Source: Janthinobacterium sp. 17J80-10 (lineage in GTDB: Bacteria > Pseudomonadota > Gammaproteobacteria > Burkholderiales > Burkholderiaceae_D). From it: a DNA stretch of 64,000 nucleotides. Of the stretch, positions 1-15,000 are shown one piece after another. The notes beneath the pieces were generated by a model, which was given only the letters and a program-made list of their open reading frames with translations, searched no databases and had not been told where the DNA came from. The stretch spans positions 186,001 through 250,000 of the forward strand of contig NZ_CP035311.1 in NCBI RefSeq assembly GCF_004114795.1, written 5' to 3'. Position numbers and translations under genes: made by a program. The first letter of the stretch is position 1, and every line of letters begins with the position of its first letter.

Positions 1-3000
1 ACCGTGCTGGTACACCGAGAACGAGCCCGTTGCACCGGCCACGCTCACCCCGGTCGCAACCGCCGTGCCGTTCCATCCGGTATTGAGCGTGACGGTGTCG
101 CTGCCACCCTCGCTGTCGATGACCAGCACATGCCCCTTCTGGTAACCGGCATCGTTGACGGCCGTATTATTCTCCCCGGTCATGGCCAGCACGTCCAGCG
201 CGTTGAACGTCACTGTCTGATTGCCGACACCCAGCGTAAGGACCTCGATGCCCTCGACGCGGGTATTCGCCAGCGCGGTGAAGTCAATGGTCATGCCTGC
301 CGTGAGTTCCATGGTGTCGATGCCGGTGCCGCCATCCAGCTTGAAGAAATTGGCGTCGGCCACTTTCAACACGTCGTTGCCGGCACCGCCAATGAGCACG
401 TCGCGGCCGCCATCGCCCGTCAGAATGTCGTTGCCGGCATTGCCGATCAGGGTGTCGGCGGCGCCAATGCCCAGTGTGGCATTCAGCATGCCGCCGTTGA
501 TGACGCTGTTGCCTGGCGTGGTGTCATTCAGATCAGTAATGTGCTGCACCCCGACATTGCTGCCGGAAGTGAAGTTTTCATTGCCGTAAAGGATGGTCGT
601 CGCGGTGGCATTGCTGTTGGAATAGGACAGATCGTCCAGGCCATCGCCATCGATGTCGCCCAACTGCTGCCAGAGGGATGACGCATTGGCCGCACCGCCC
701 AGTATCTGCGTGCCGAAATCCTGGACTTGCAGCAGGCTGATGTCTTTCCAGCCAGTGCTGCGACCGAAAAGGAGGTAGGCCGAACCGGCGGCGCCGGTGC
801 CGTTGACGGATTCGTCATCGCCGTAGGCGGCGATGACGAAGTCGTTGTAGCCGTCGCCATTGACATCGCCGGCACTGGTTGCGTCATAGGCCGCATAGTC
901 GAAGTCGACTGCGCCGGTGATGCGGAAACCCCTGCCGGCTGCCGCCAGCCCGCTCAGGCTGAGATTGGCATCCCAGCCGCTGGCGGAACCAAACAATACA
1001 TAGGCGCCACCATTGTCCTTGGCATTGTAGTCGTTGGCCGATTGCGCCGCGAACAGCAGATCGTCGTAGCCGTCGCCATTGATGTCGCCAAGGCCGCGCG
1101 TGTAAGTCGGATTGATGGCCTGGCCGGATTCAACCGCGATGAAGGTCGATGCCGCCACCGTGGCAGAAGCGGCAAGCGTACTACCCAGCGTGGTGGTCGC
1201 GTTCCAGTTGTTGCCCGCCTTGCCGAACACGATCGTGGCGCCGTTGCCGTCCCAGCTGAACACGAAGTCGGCAAAACCGTCGCCATTGACATCGCCGGCG
1301 GCGGCAATGGCGTTGCTGTTGGTGTTGCCGTTGATGGTGACGTTCTTCTGCGTCCATGTGACGGCGCTGCTCAGGGTGTCCAAGCCGGTCCAGCCGGTAG
1401 CCGAGCCGAGAATCAGCTTGGTATTGCTGGTGCCGGTGACAAAATCGTCGTAACCATCGCCGTTCATGTCGCCCAGGCTGACCGGTTGCCAGTTGCTGCC
1501 ATACTGCGCATTCGCCGCGCCGATGAAGCTGCCGTCGGCCAGCGTTGCCGTGGTGGTGTAGGTGTAGACGGTGTTGGTTTCGGCATTCGCCGGACCGCGA
1601 TCGGGCAAGTCGGTGATCAGCCCGCTGTTCACGTTGTAGGTAGTCGGCAGTGCGGTGCTGGCATTGAAGTCGTTGGCCAGGGTGGTGCTGGTGATGGCGC
1701 CACCAGCTTTGTTGACCAGCGCCGTGTTGTTGCCCAAGAAGAAGTACTGGCGACCTTCGTTCGACTGCGACCAGCTGTCGCTGTTCCAGTCGGGACTCAG
1801 ACTGGCCGCATTGGGTGCAGTCTGGTATCGGTCGGCGTTGTGCGTGGGATCCGTACCGGTCAGATCACTGCCCGACTTCTCGCCACCTTCGTTGAAGGCA
1901 AAAATCTTGCTCGACTGGCTGGCGCCGATGACCATGTCGCTGATGCCATCGCCATTGATGTCGCCCAGGCCATTCATGTAAACACCCAGGTTTTCATTGG
2001 CGCTGGCCGAGCCTGTCAGCTTGATGGCATTGCCGTCGACGGGCGCGGCCAGATTGACCGTGCCCAGGCCGCCGGCCTTGCCGTAAATGACATAAGCCTC
2101 GCCCGAGTATTTCTGGTCCGCGCGTTGATTCAGGCGGGGGTACCAACCCCATACCGTATTCCCATTTTCCCAGTAAACGTTTTCATACCGTTCATACCAT
2201 TGCAAATTCGTTAACGTCGCCGCGTCCTGGCGCACGGCAAAGTCGTTGAAGCCATCATTGTTGACGTCACCGATATTGGCCAGGTAGCTGCCCAGGCCCG
2301 TGTCCAGCGCAATCCCGCTGGTAACCGTACTGGTGCGGAAACCGGAGGGCATTGCAAACAGATCCATGGTTGCGCCGGCGTAAGGATTAGTCCAGCCGGC
2401 CACCGTGCGCGTCACATCGCTGTCGATCCGCACATACAAGCCATCCAGCGCATAGGTCGTGTGCGTGGCATCGCTGCCGACAGCGGCCCACGGCCCTTCG
2501 AGCGTCACCGCATCGCCGGCATCGCCATTGATGGTGAGTTTCACATTGTTGCCATAGGCCTGAGACAATTGCCGTTCCAGCAGGTAGGCCACCTCGCTGT
2601 AATTGATCACCAGGCTATTGTTGCCGTCGCCGGTCAGGTCAATTGTTTCAAAGCTGCGCACACTGGCACCGGCATAGCCGCTCATGTCCAGATGCATGCC
2701 GTGGCCGACGAATTTCAGCGTATCGGCACCGGTGCCGCCATCGACCAGCACGAAGTCAAGATCCGAGATCCCAATCGTGTCGTCGCCCGCGCCACCGCGC
2801 AGGATGTCGGCGCCACCCAGGCCGTAAATGAGGTCGTTGCCCTGCTGGCCCGCAATGCGGTTGGCATTGTAGTCGCCAAGGATCGTATTGGCGCCGGTGG
2901 TGCCCACGTTCATCAGCGAATCGGTGAAGTTGCCGCCATTAAGCACAAAGGCTTCGCCCGACGCATAGCCGTCGCGGTGGTTGACGGGCATGCCAAAAAC

Positions 3001-6000
3001 GATGTCGATGGTACCGTCGCTATTGAAGTCGCCGGTGGCCGCCGAGAAGCCAAACTGCTCCTGCGGCAAGCCGCCGGTGATTTCAAGGCCGTCGGTGCCC
3101 AGCTGGGTGATGTTAACCGAGGAGGTCCAGTTCGAACGCGCCTGGCCATACACGACAAAAGCGGCGCCGGAATCGATGTCGCCGTCGTTGCTGGCGTTGC
3201 GGTCCTGGGGGGTGCCGTCATTGTCCGGATACCAGCCGCCCGAAGTCAGCAGCAGGTCGTTGTAGCCATCCTTGTTCAGATCGCCGAACTCGACCACGCG
3301 GGTCAGCCAGTTGCTGGCAGTGCCATAGATTTCGACTACCCGGCCGGCATCCTTGAGCTGCTGGATGTTTTGCACCGGCGCCCACTCACCCGCCTGGCCA
3401 AACACCAGATAGTACTTGCCATAGGCCCAGCCGCCGGCAATCGATGCGTCGTTAACCTGCTGATAGGAACCGACGACAAAATCGTTGACGCCGTCGCCAT
3501 CGACGTCGCCGACCCCCTCGATCTGCTGCCCGGCCCACTGCATGTTGAAGGAATTGTTGAGTTGGCCGGGATCGATCTGCACCGCGGCCTCCGTGCTGAA
3601 GCTGAGGGTCGTCGCATTGCTGGCCCCGGCATAATAAGTGGTTGACGACGCATTCAGCGACTTGATCGCCTGGGTGTCAACGGTCAGGTAATAGCCGCCA
3701 GCCAGCATCAGGTTCTGGGCGGGGTTGATGACGACATTGTAGCCATTGAAACTCAGGTTGCCACCCTTGCTGCCATTGCTGCCATCGCTATCGGCGACAT
3801 CGAAAGTTTCGATCAGCGTGCCGGCGCTGTTCCACAGCTTGACGAATTGCGTGCCGGGGCTGGCAGTGCCGGCCGTCACCGATTCATTGAACGAGATCAC
3901 CAGGTTGTCGGTGATGCCGACCTTGAGAGAATGATCGACGGCATTGCCGCCTGCCACAGTGACGAGGCCGGTGGTGGTGGTGAAGTTGTAGGCACCCTGG
4001 ACGGTGTAACCGGTCGCAGCGTTGCCGCTCGGGTCAGTCAAGGCACCAGCGCTGACATACAGGTCGTAGCCGGTGTTGTATGCCAGGTTGGATCCGGGAT
4101 TGAGCGTGACCGTCTTGTTGTTGATGGTCAGCGTGCCGCCCTGGCTACCGCTGAGCGTGTAAATGCCGTTGCTGGCAACGGGTGCACTCGACCAGGCAAA
4201 GGTCTCTGCTGCAACACCGTTATAAGTGCTGCTGTAGCGCAGCTCGATCGATCCACTAGCTCCCGGCAGCAAGGATTCGTCGGCCTGGAAAACGATATTG
4301 TTTTCCACCGACACCCCGGTCAAGTTGTCGACCGGGGTGTGAACGCGGTAGGCGTTCGTCAATACTGGGCCACTGGCGTCGACGGCAGTCGTGTAGGTAA
4401 AGTTTTTAGCAAGACCGCCATCGAGCAAATTGCCTGCCACATCCTGAAAACCGGACAAGGTCACAGTGGTGAGCATGTTGCCGGCCAGCGTGGCGCCAAA
4501 GTTGACGCCGAAGGAAGTGTTATCCTGGGTGGCCGAACCACTCGGGAAATACACCGTGCCGCCTTTGGAGCCGAGACCGGTTTGCAGATCGAACACTTCC
4601 ACCACAGTGCCACCTTGGGTGATGGTGACGGTGCCGTAAGGTTTGACGTTTTCGTTGAAGGAAAAGTCCAGCCGGTAGACCGGTGCGCCCTGATTGTTGT
4701 TGGTCGGTGCGCTCACCACGCCGCTGGTGCCACCGCTGGTGGAAATGCTGGCAGCGCCATCGCTATAGGTCAGCGTTGCATTGGCACTCAGCGTCGGCGC
4801 CGTGACATCGTTCAGGGGACTGCCTGTGGTCCTGAAATTCCAGGAAGTGCTGTCGGCGATGCCGGCGTAATAGTTGCCGGCAAGATCCTTGATAGCGGTT
4901 GCATCGATGGTGATGTAGTAATCGGTATTGGGCGCCAGCGGATTGAAGAAATTCATCTGAAGCAGATCATTTGCAACCTGCCAGTTTTTCAACGCCACTT
5001 TTCCGCCCATGCTGCCCAGGCCGGTCGCCACGTCGAATTTTTCGACAAGTACGCCCGTAGCCTGGTTGAACAGACTGATGTAGCCCGTGCCAAACATCAC
5101 GCTCTCGCTGAACCCCTGCTGAACTTCCGGATTGTAGGCCAACGGGTAATTGGTCTGGCCATCACCTGGCGTGCTGGCCCCGGCACGGAAGGTGGGCGCG
5201 ACATTATCGCGCTGCACCACGATGCTGTTGCCCCAGCCTTCAGCCTTGCCGAAGATGACGTAACCGCTGCCGCTGCGGTCTTGCTGCCCATTCGGCCCCG
5301 CAGAATCGATGCCTGGGCCGCCAATGGCAAAATCGGCAAAACCATCGGCATTGATATCGCCGAGTGCAGCGATGTCCGTGCCAAGTTTAATATAGTTGCT
5401 GCTGTCCGAAGAGATCACCACGCCCTTGGTGACAGGCATGCCGCTGGTGGCGATGTTGCCGCTGTAGGCGCCCCCGAACATTAGATAAGCCTTGCCGGAA
5501 TCGCCCTGGCCATTGATGTCGCTGCTCCACATCTGGCTGATAACGTAATCATCGTAGCCATCGTTGTTGACGTCGCCTACGCCGGCGAAGCCGCTCAGGT
5601 TGTCCCCGCCCCCCCAACCGAAATTGGTCGTGATGGCAAAACCATTGCTGCTGCCGCTGACGAAGGTGCCGGCATTGCTGACATCAATGTTGCTCCAGTC
5701 GGTACGTCCATAGATGACGCGGAAGGTGTTGGTGGTGCCATTCGGCGCGATCATGTCGGCAATACCATCGCCGTTGACGTCGCCGATCGGAGTCAGACCG
5801 TAATTCAGGGATTGCCATTCCGACCAGCTGCTTAATGCATTGTTCGTGGTGATCCCATTGACCATGAAGCCACGGCTGCCGAGGTTGTTCAGGTCGATCT
5901 GGCCTTGCATGGATTCCGTGCCGAATACCACAAAGGCCGAATTGAGCTGGTTGACGATCATGTCGGCGATGCCGTCCTGATTGACGTCGCCGGCATTGGC

Positions 6001-9000
6001 CACTTTCCAGCCGGCGTACTTGTCGATGCCGGAGCTGACCAGATAGGCGCCATCGTCGTAGGCAACCGAGAACGCGCTCATCTGCGGCGTCGGATCCACC
6101 ATGGCAACGGTCAGGCCGGGCGTGAAATAAAGCTTGCCGCCGTTGCTGGCCGTAATGGCCTTGTAGCTCACGCCGTTGTAGAGCACATCGGTCGCGCTGG
6201 CAATCGGGCTCCATTCGCCATACAGATCGATGCTGTCGGTGCCGATCGTGCCCTTGACGACGAGAATCTGGTCGGCATCCGTCATCGACAGCAGCTTTTC
6301 CGGCGTCAGGATCAGTTTGTTGGCGGCAGCCGAACCGCTGGCAAGATCGATTTCCTCGATATTGGTCAGCGCAGTGGGCGACATCAGCGAGGTATTGATA
6401 TCGCCAGAAAACTGGAAATACACCTTGTCATAGCCGCGTCCGCCATCGGCGCCGGTGAAGCTCATGTTGTTAATGCGGATCAGGTCATCGCCGTCGCCGG
6501 TGAGCACGCCGCCATTGGTGGAAACAGTCTTGTCATCAGCGCCCGAGGTGCCGATGACGACCTTGCCGCCCATCTCGTTGGTGATGTCGAGCGTGACTTC
6601 CGATACGACGTGGACGTAGGCATCGCCTTTTTTCATCACGGTATACAGCTTGCCGTCGGCGTCGGACTCCACATTGCTGTAGACCCAGCCGCCGTATAGC
6701 TTGAGCACGTCGCCGAGGTCGCCCATGACGGTCATGTGGCCGGTGTCGGACAACGTCTGCACCGATGGCGCGTCGAGCTTGACGGTCTGGTTACCGTTAC
6801 CGCGCATTTCGATCACTTCAAAGCCGGTCACGACACCACCCGCCGCCAGCGTCAGATCAATGTCGCCGGCAGTTGTGTTGGTGCCGGAAGCAGTGTTGCT
6901 GATGCCGCCATCGCCATCAACCGTGTTGATGACCAGGGTATCGGTGCCTGCGCCGCCGAAGATGCGCAGGTCGGCCGCGTCGTAGATCACGCTGTCATCG
7001 CCGCTGCCGGCGTAGATGATGTCGGCGCCCAGGCCGCCATGAATGGTATCGTTGCCGCCGTCAGACTTGATGGCATCCTGGCCGCCTGTACCGGTGATGT
7101 TGTCACCGGTAGCAGTGCCACGCGTCAGCGCAGTCTGGGTGACGCCACCAACCAGGTTCAGGGTCGAGCTCAGGCTGCCGTCGACGAACACGATGTCATC
7201 GGCGGTGCCGCTGACGGTCAGCGTGCCGCCGGCCAGTCCGGCAAGCGTGGCCTCGTCAAGAATCAGATAATTTGCACTGCCGGTATTGAGATCAACGACT
7301 TCGAAACTGCTCAGGGTCGGACGCAGCGCAGCCGCATCCGGACGGCCGGCTTCCTGCAAGTCGATGATTTCGCCGCCGGTGGCCAGTTGCAGGGTATCTG
7401 TGCCGCTGCCGCCGCCCGCGGCGATGTCGAGTGCATCATAGATGACGATATCGTCATCGGCGCCGCCATCAAGAATGTCGCTGCCGGTGCCGCCGCTGAT
7501 ACTATCATTGCCCGCCATGCCCTGGATATCATCGCTGCCGGTGCCGCCGGCCAGGGTATCGTTGCCGCCTGAGCCGACGATCTGGTCGCCCTTGACCATT
7601 TTCAGACCGCCGAGCACGGTGACCAGCGTGCCGTCAGTGGCGTAGCCGATGAACTTGTTGTAAGTAATGCCGGCCACCAGTTCGGAGCCGCGGCTTTCCC
7701 AGCCGGTGCCGGACAGGCGTACCGAGTCGCCGACATTGCCGGTGACGATCAAGGTATCGGTATCGGTCGACAGCGCCTTGAGATCATCGGCGTTGAGCAC
7801 CAGGGTATTATCGCCGCTGCCGGTAATGTCGATTTTCTCGATGCCGGTAATCCGGTTATTGGCAATTGCGGTCAGATCCAGGGTAACGCCTGCACCTTCG
7901 AGGCGCAGGGTATCGGTCCCGGCGCCGCCGCTGATGCTGGTATCGGCCGCATCGTAAACCAGCACGTCATCGCCGTTGCCGCCAAGCAGAGTATCGGCGC
8001 CGCTGCCGCCATCCAGCGTGTCATTACCGCCAAGCGCATCGAGCGTCTGGCTGCCGGCGCCGGCAAGCATGTTATTGCCCTGAGTCGTGCCCGTATAAGT
8101 CACCGTGACGGCAATCGTCTGTGCGATATCGAGCGTCGCTGCGCCCAGGGTATACGAGGTGTAGCCGCCGGCAGTTGCGCCGGTGACCCAGTTGCCGGAG
8201 AGCGCCACGCTGTCGCTGGCATCGCCGTCGACACGCACCGTGCCGGTGCTGTTGAGGGCGATGATATCCGCCGCCGTTGCGCTCAGCGTAATGCTGCTGC
8301 CGCCGGTGACCAGGTCGATGATTTCGATATTGGCGACCTTGCTGCCGGCCACGCCGGCCAGGTTCAAGCTGCTTGCGAGCCGCAGCGTATCGCTGCCGTC
8401 GCCGCCATCGATGGTCAGGTCGCTGGCGTCGTACACCAGCACGTCATTGCCGGCGCCACCGTTGAGTACGTCGGCCCCACCCGCACCGTCAAGGGTGTCG
8501 TCGCCGCCGAGCCCGCGTATGACGTCAGAACCGGCCGTCGCACCCGGAATCGGGTTGGCGCTGTTGGCGTCACCGTTCGGATCATCCAGCACGGCGCCCA
8601 CGGCGATTGCCGTAGCGACGCGCAAGGTGGCGCCATCTTTCGAGTAGCTATGGTAACCGCCGGCAATGCCGTCATCGGTCCAGCTACCAACGATGTACAC
8701 GGTGTCGCCGGCATTGCCGGTAATGTCGAGCGAGTCGGTGCTGTCAGAAAGCGCCTTGAGCGAGGTCGCATCGATGACCACGCTATTGTTGCCACCGCCG
8801 GTGATGTCGATGATTTCGAAACCGGTCAGGGTTGGCCGCAAGCCATTCACTGCCGGGCGCGCGAGCTGGCCGAAATCGAGCAGCAAGCCGCTGGCCGTGC
8901 CGGCGAATTTCAGCGTGTCGGTATCGGCGCCACCGTCCTGGTAGACGTCACTACTGTCGTAAATGATGGTGTCGTTGCCAACGCCGCCGTAGACGCTGTC

Positions 9001-12000
9001 GGCGCCTGCCGCGCCATCCAGGGAATCGTTACCTGCGCCACCGTCGACATTGTCGGCACCACCACCGCCGCTCAACGTATCGTTGCTGGCCGAACCAAGA
9101 TAAACGATGTCGAGCGTCATCGCAGGATCCACCAGCACGGTTGCCGTCGTGGACCCGTCGATCGCCAGCGTCAGCTTCACGTAGGGCTGGCTGGACGCGC
9201 CGTTGTAACTGACCGGCTGGGTGCCCGCATTAATCCAGTTGCCCGACAGCGTCAGCTTGTCGCCGGCGTCGCCATGGATCTTGAGCGTATCGGTGGTATC
9301 GGAAAAAGCCACGACGTCGGCAGCGTTCAGCACGATGCTTTGCACGCCATTGCCGGTCAGGTCAATTTCCTCGATGCCGACGAATCGGCTGTTGTCGATC
9401 GCCATGAAGTCAACGACCGTGTTGTCGGCAATTGCCAGCGTGTCGACGCCGATGCCGGCATCGACCAGCGCATCGGCTGCATCGAACAGGATCCAGTCAT
9501 TGCCGGCGCCCGTTGCGATGCTGTCGCTGCCGGCACCGCCCGTGACGCGGTTGGCGGCGTCGTTGCCGGAGATGGTATCGTTGCCGGCGCCGCCGACGAC
9601 GTTCTCGAAGTTTGCCAGGGTGTCGCTGCCGATGCCGGTACCTGTGCCACTGCCTGTGGTCAAGTTGATATTGACGGGATCGCTCTCGGCACTGTAGTCG
9701 AGGGTGTCGGTGCCGCTGCCGCCATCGAGCGTATCGTTGCCGGCACCGCCGACCACGCTATCGTCGCCCGTGCCGGCATTGATGCTGTCGTCGCCTTCCC
9801 CGCCATTGATCTGGTCGTTGCCGCTACCGGCGTCGACCGTGTCGTTGCCGCTGCCGGCCTGCAGGTTATCGTTGCCTTCGCCGCCGCTGACGGAATCGTT
9901 GCCGCTGCCAGCAATGATTCCATCATTGCCGCTACCGCCGATGATGCTGTCGTCGCCATCGCCGGCGCTAATGACGTCGTCACCCTCGCCGCCATCGATG
10001 CTGTCATTGCCGCTGCCGGCGGTATCGGCAGCGTCGCCGCCGAAGATGGTGTCGCTACCGCTGCCACCCAGCAAGGTATCGTTGCCGGCATCGCCTGCCA
10101 TCCAGTCGTTATCGCCGCCGCCATTGCCATAGTCGTCGCCGGCGCCGGCATTGAACGTGTCGTTGCCGCCATTGCCTTCGTACGTATCGCCGCCGTCGCT
10201 GCCGTTGGTTACCTCGCCAAGTTCTCCCGAGTTGAACAGGTATCCGACCGAGACAACATCCCTGATTTTGATGGTCGCGCCGTTATAGGTATAGACGTTA
10301 TACGTGACGCTGTCGATGACTTCGGTCGGAATACCGGTGGTCGGCCAATTGGCGCCGACCAGTCGCACCGTGTCGTCGCTGCCGCCATTGACGATCAGGG
10401 TGCCGGTCGCACCGCCACCGGTAAGCGCCTTGATGTCGGAGTCCGAAATTTTCACGATCTGGGCGCCGGCAACGGTGACGTCGAGGATTTCAAAATTGTT
10501 GAACACCTCGTCGCGCACCAGCGTCAGATCCAGCGTGGCAAGACCGGCACGCACCAGCAACGTATCGGCGCTGCCCGCGCCGCCGTCGACGAAGGCATCG
10601 TTTTCATCATAATAGATGGTGTCATTGCCAGCGCCGCCATCGATCGAGTCGCCGCCGTCGGCGCCATCGATGATGTTGTCGCCAGCGCTGCCGACCAGGG
10701 TATCGGTGCCGCCTGAGCCGACGATATTTTCAATGTTGAGGAGCGTGTCGGTGCCAGCGTTGGCGCCGGCCTGGGTCACGCCCTGGGCGCTGCCGGCGAG
10801 CACGTTGTAGCCATATCCAGTTCCAGCTACGGTGACGGTCAGGTTCAGCGTGGTCGCGCCAAGATTGACGATGACCGGGCCGTTGACGTCATCATAAAAA
10901 ACGCCATCGATACCGTTGCCACCATCAATGGTGTCATTACCCTGGCCGCCACGCAGGCTGTCGTTGCCATCGCCGCCCTGCACGCTATCGTTGCCGGCAT
11001 TGCCCCAGATCTGGTTGGCACCGGTGTCACCAGTCAGGGTATCGTTGACGCTACTTCCGGCAATGTTCTCGATATTGCTCAGGGTATCGGTGCCAATGCT
11101 GCCGCCGGTTGCACTGGCCGTGGCGAGATTGACGTTGACGGCCGTGCCCTGGTCGGAATAGTCTGCCGTATCGCCATTGCCGAGATGACTGCCACCATCC
11201 AGGCTGTCGTTGCCGGCACCGCCGCGCAGGCTGTCGTCGCCTGCGCCGCCCTGCAAGGTGTCGACGCCCGCTCCGCCGGACAGCAGATCATTGCCGGCAT
11301 TCCCCACCAACAGGTTATTTTCCGTGCCACCGACCAGAATGTCGTTGCCGCCACCGCCCAGTACGGTTTCGAATCCGGACAGGCTGTCGATCCCGCCAAA
11401 GCCATCACTGGCCGTGCTGGCGAGCACCGCGTTAACTGTTGCATTGCTCAGGTTGACGATGATCGCGCCGCTGACGGCGGAGTAATCGAGCGTGTCGAGA
11501 CCGCCACTGCCGACCAGGGTGTCATTACCCGCAGCACCTGCAATGGTGTCGTCGCCGGCACCGCCGTCGAGCCGATTCGCATTGGCATCGCCAATCAGGA
11601 TGTCGCCAGCGCTGCCGCCGGTGACGTTTTCCACGCCGCTGAAGCTGTCGCTGCCGCCACTGCTGTCGGTGCCGCTACCGGTGGCAAGATTGACGCTGAT
11701 GCTGTTGCCTTCGCTGCTGAAGTCGGCCGTGTCGGTACCCAGGCCGCCGATGAAGCTGTCGTTGCCTGCGCCGCCGATGAGGGTGTCGTTGCCGGCACCG
11801 CCATCAAGACTATCGTCACCGCCACCGCCAATCAGCGTGTCCTGGCCGAGCCCGCCCGAAAGCGTATCGTTGCCAAGGCCGCCGTCGAGCTGGTTGAAGT
11901 CATCGCTACCGGTAATGCTGTCATTGCCGGCGCCGCCGATAATGTTTTCAATGCTGCTGATCTGATCGTTGCCGGTAATTGCGCCGGCGCTGCTGCCAAT

Positions 12001-15000
12001 CGCCGTTGCCAGCGAAACGGTGACGCCGCCAGTCTCGGCGCTGTAGTCGATCGTGTCGGTGCCGTTGCCGCCGCTGATGCTGTCGTTACCGGCGTCGCCG
12101 ATGAACATGTCATTACCGTCAAGACCTGACAGGCTGTCATTGCCGAGGCCGCCGGTCAGACTGTCGCCACTGCTGCCGCCGGTGATGACATTGTCCAGGC
12201 TGTTGCCGGTGCCGGTGAAAGCACTGGCGCCGGGTGCCGCGTACGTTGCATTGGTATAGGTGAGATTTTCAACCTCAGGATTGCCGGCCAGGGAATAGCT
12301 GGTCAGCACGGTCCTGATTTCGTCGGTGCCCTCACCGGCGCTTTCATTAACGACATCGCCGACGACGTCCTTCCAGTAGACGTCGTTACCTGTTCCGCCG
12401 CTCATGCTGTCAATACCGGCACCACCGCTGAGAGTGTCGTTGCCGGCCCCTCCCGACAAGGTGTCACTGCCGCTGTCGCCAACGAGGTTGTCGTCGCCGG
12501 ACGTGCCGCTGAGGTTCGCCACGAGTTCGACCCCGGTAGCAAGGCTCAGGGTCAAGGTCTCGGCGTTGTGCACCCGGGTAAAGCTCGTATAGCCGCCGCC
12601 AGTGGCGCCACGCTGCCATTGCTCTGTGACGAGGATGCGATCGCCCGAATCGCCATTGATTGTGAGCGTGGTGACGCCGCTGGCCAGCAAGGCGCGCACA
12701 TCTGCTGCGCCCAGTTCGATTTGCGCAGCGGTGCCGCCATTGACGGCACGCATGTCAAGGACCTCGATGTTGCTCAAGGTGACCGTATCGGTAGTCAGGT
12801 TGGCATTGGACAGGAAACGCAAGGTATCGGTGCCGGCACCGCCATCGATGAGCACATCGCTGGCATCGTAGATCAGCGTGTCGTTACCGTTGCCGCCTGC
12901 CAGGCTGTCGGCGCCTGCGCCACCGTCGAGCGTGTCATTGCCAGTGCCGCCGGTGATGGCGTTGACCAATGCATTGCCCGTGGCATTCGTATTGCCGCTA
13001 CCGGTGACGAGCAGGTTGTCGACGTTCGCGCCCAGAGTATAGCTTGTCAGAGTGGTGCGCACCTCGTCGACACCTTCACCGGCCGCTTCGCTGACCACAT
13101 CGCCGGCATTGTCGACGATGTAGACGTCGTTGCCTGCCCCGCCCGTCATACTGTCCGCGCCGCTGCCGCCATCGAGTGTGTCATTGCCGATGTTGCCGGT
13201 GATGGCATTGGCCAGTCCATTGCCGGTGCCGGCGGCATCGCCCGCAGCGGTGAACACCAGGTTCTCGACGTTGGCGCCCAGCGTGTAGGTGGTCAGGTTG
13301 GTGCGCACTTCGTCGACACCTTCGTTCAACGCCTCGACGATGACATCGCCGGCATTGTCAACGATGTAGACGTCATTGCCTGCGCCGCCCGTCAAGGTAT
13401 CGGCGCCTGCTCCGCCATCGAGCGTGTCGTTGCCGACGTTGGCGGTAATGGCATTGTCCAGCGTGTTGCCATTACCGGCGGCATTGCCCGTGCCGGTGAA
13501 GACCAGATTCTCGAGGTTGCCACCGAGGGTATAAGTGGTCAGGTTGGTGCGCACTTCGTCAGTGCCCTCGCCAGACGCTTCGATCACAATATTGCGCACG
13601 TCGGTAACGATATAAGTATCATTGCCTGCGCCGCCGCTCATGCTGTCGTCATCTGCGCTACCAGTAAATGTGTCATTGCCTGCTCCGCCAACGAACGTAT
13701 CCTTGCTGCCGGAGATCGTGATGGTGATGACCTTTTGCACGCCATCGGTGGTGGCCACGGTAATGCTGTCGGTGTAGTCGACGCCGGTTACAAACTCGTT
13801 GTGTGCTGTGTCCGCAATATAGTTCCAGACACCGCCAGTGGTGATGCTGAACTTGCCATAGCCGCTGCTGCCTGCCACCAGCGTTTGCGCGAGAAAGCTC
13901 GCGGTGCTGTCGACATCGGTCGCTGTCAAGGTACCGCTGGCGGTGAGCGCAACATCGGTCTCGGTGAGACTGGCGCTGCTGACGCCGCCGATCACGGCGA
14001 GATCGTCAACGCCGGTGACAGTGATGGTCAGCGTGCTCGTGCCGGTCGTGCCCTTGTCATCGGTGACGGTGTAGTTGGCCACCACGTCTGTCGTTGCGCC
14101 CTGAGCAAGCGATTGATAGGCCGAGTTGGTCGGATCGAAGCTGTAGTTCCCGTTAGTGCTCAGCGTCAGGCCGGCGACTGCCGCGTTGAGCGTGTAGGTC
14201 GCGGTTTTTCCTGTGACATCGGGATCGACTGAAGTCAGCGTACCTGTAACGGTGCTGCCATCTTCTGTTGCGCTGTTGGTTGCCGCAACGGCGACCGGCG
14301 TATCGTTGCTGCCGGTGACGGTGACGGTCAATGTGCTGGAGCTGATGGCGCCGTTGTTGTCCTGGTTGGTATAGGTAACGCTGGTGATCTGGGATTCTCC
14401 CGCGACCAGATAATCAAAATCGCTCCCCGGATTGAAGCTGTATGCGCCGTTAGCGGCAATCGTGAAGGTGCCGCCGTTCGAGCCGGCGACACCGACTGCA
14501 ACATTGCCGGCCAGGCCGTTGACCGCACTGACAATGTGCGTGTCAGCCGTATCGACATCGCTGTCATTGAAAAGCAGGCCGCTCCCGGCAGTGACCGTCA
14601 AAGTGGCATTTTCCGAAGTGCTGCCGGTATCGGCGCTAGCCACCGGTACATCGTTGGTGCCATTGATCGTGATCGTGACCGTCTGGTCGACATAGGCACC
14701 GAAGTCATCCGTAACACGGGCGGTATATGTCTGGGTAACGACTTCGCCTTCCTTCAAGGCCTGGGTTGCCGCCAGGGTGTTGTCCAGCGTGTAGGTCCAC
14801 ACACCCGTGGATGCATCGATGGCGATGCTGCCATATGTCGTGCTTGGCGTGCCTTCGATGGTCCATGCTTTTGTGGCTGCCGCATCGACATCGGTGGCTG
14901 TCAGCGTACCGGTGGCGCTCACCGTGCCTGCTGTGGCCGTGCCGTCATCCAGATGTCCAGCTTCCGTGATGCTGCCTGCCAGCGCCGCCGCCAGGTTGCT

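Noticed and set aside
727-14232. Many long plus-strand frames opposite the adhesin (e.g. 727-2214, 8650-10716, 12568-14232)
   Set aside because: All mirror the same minus-strand frame of RTX/FG-GAP sequence and show no domains or ribosome sites.
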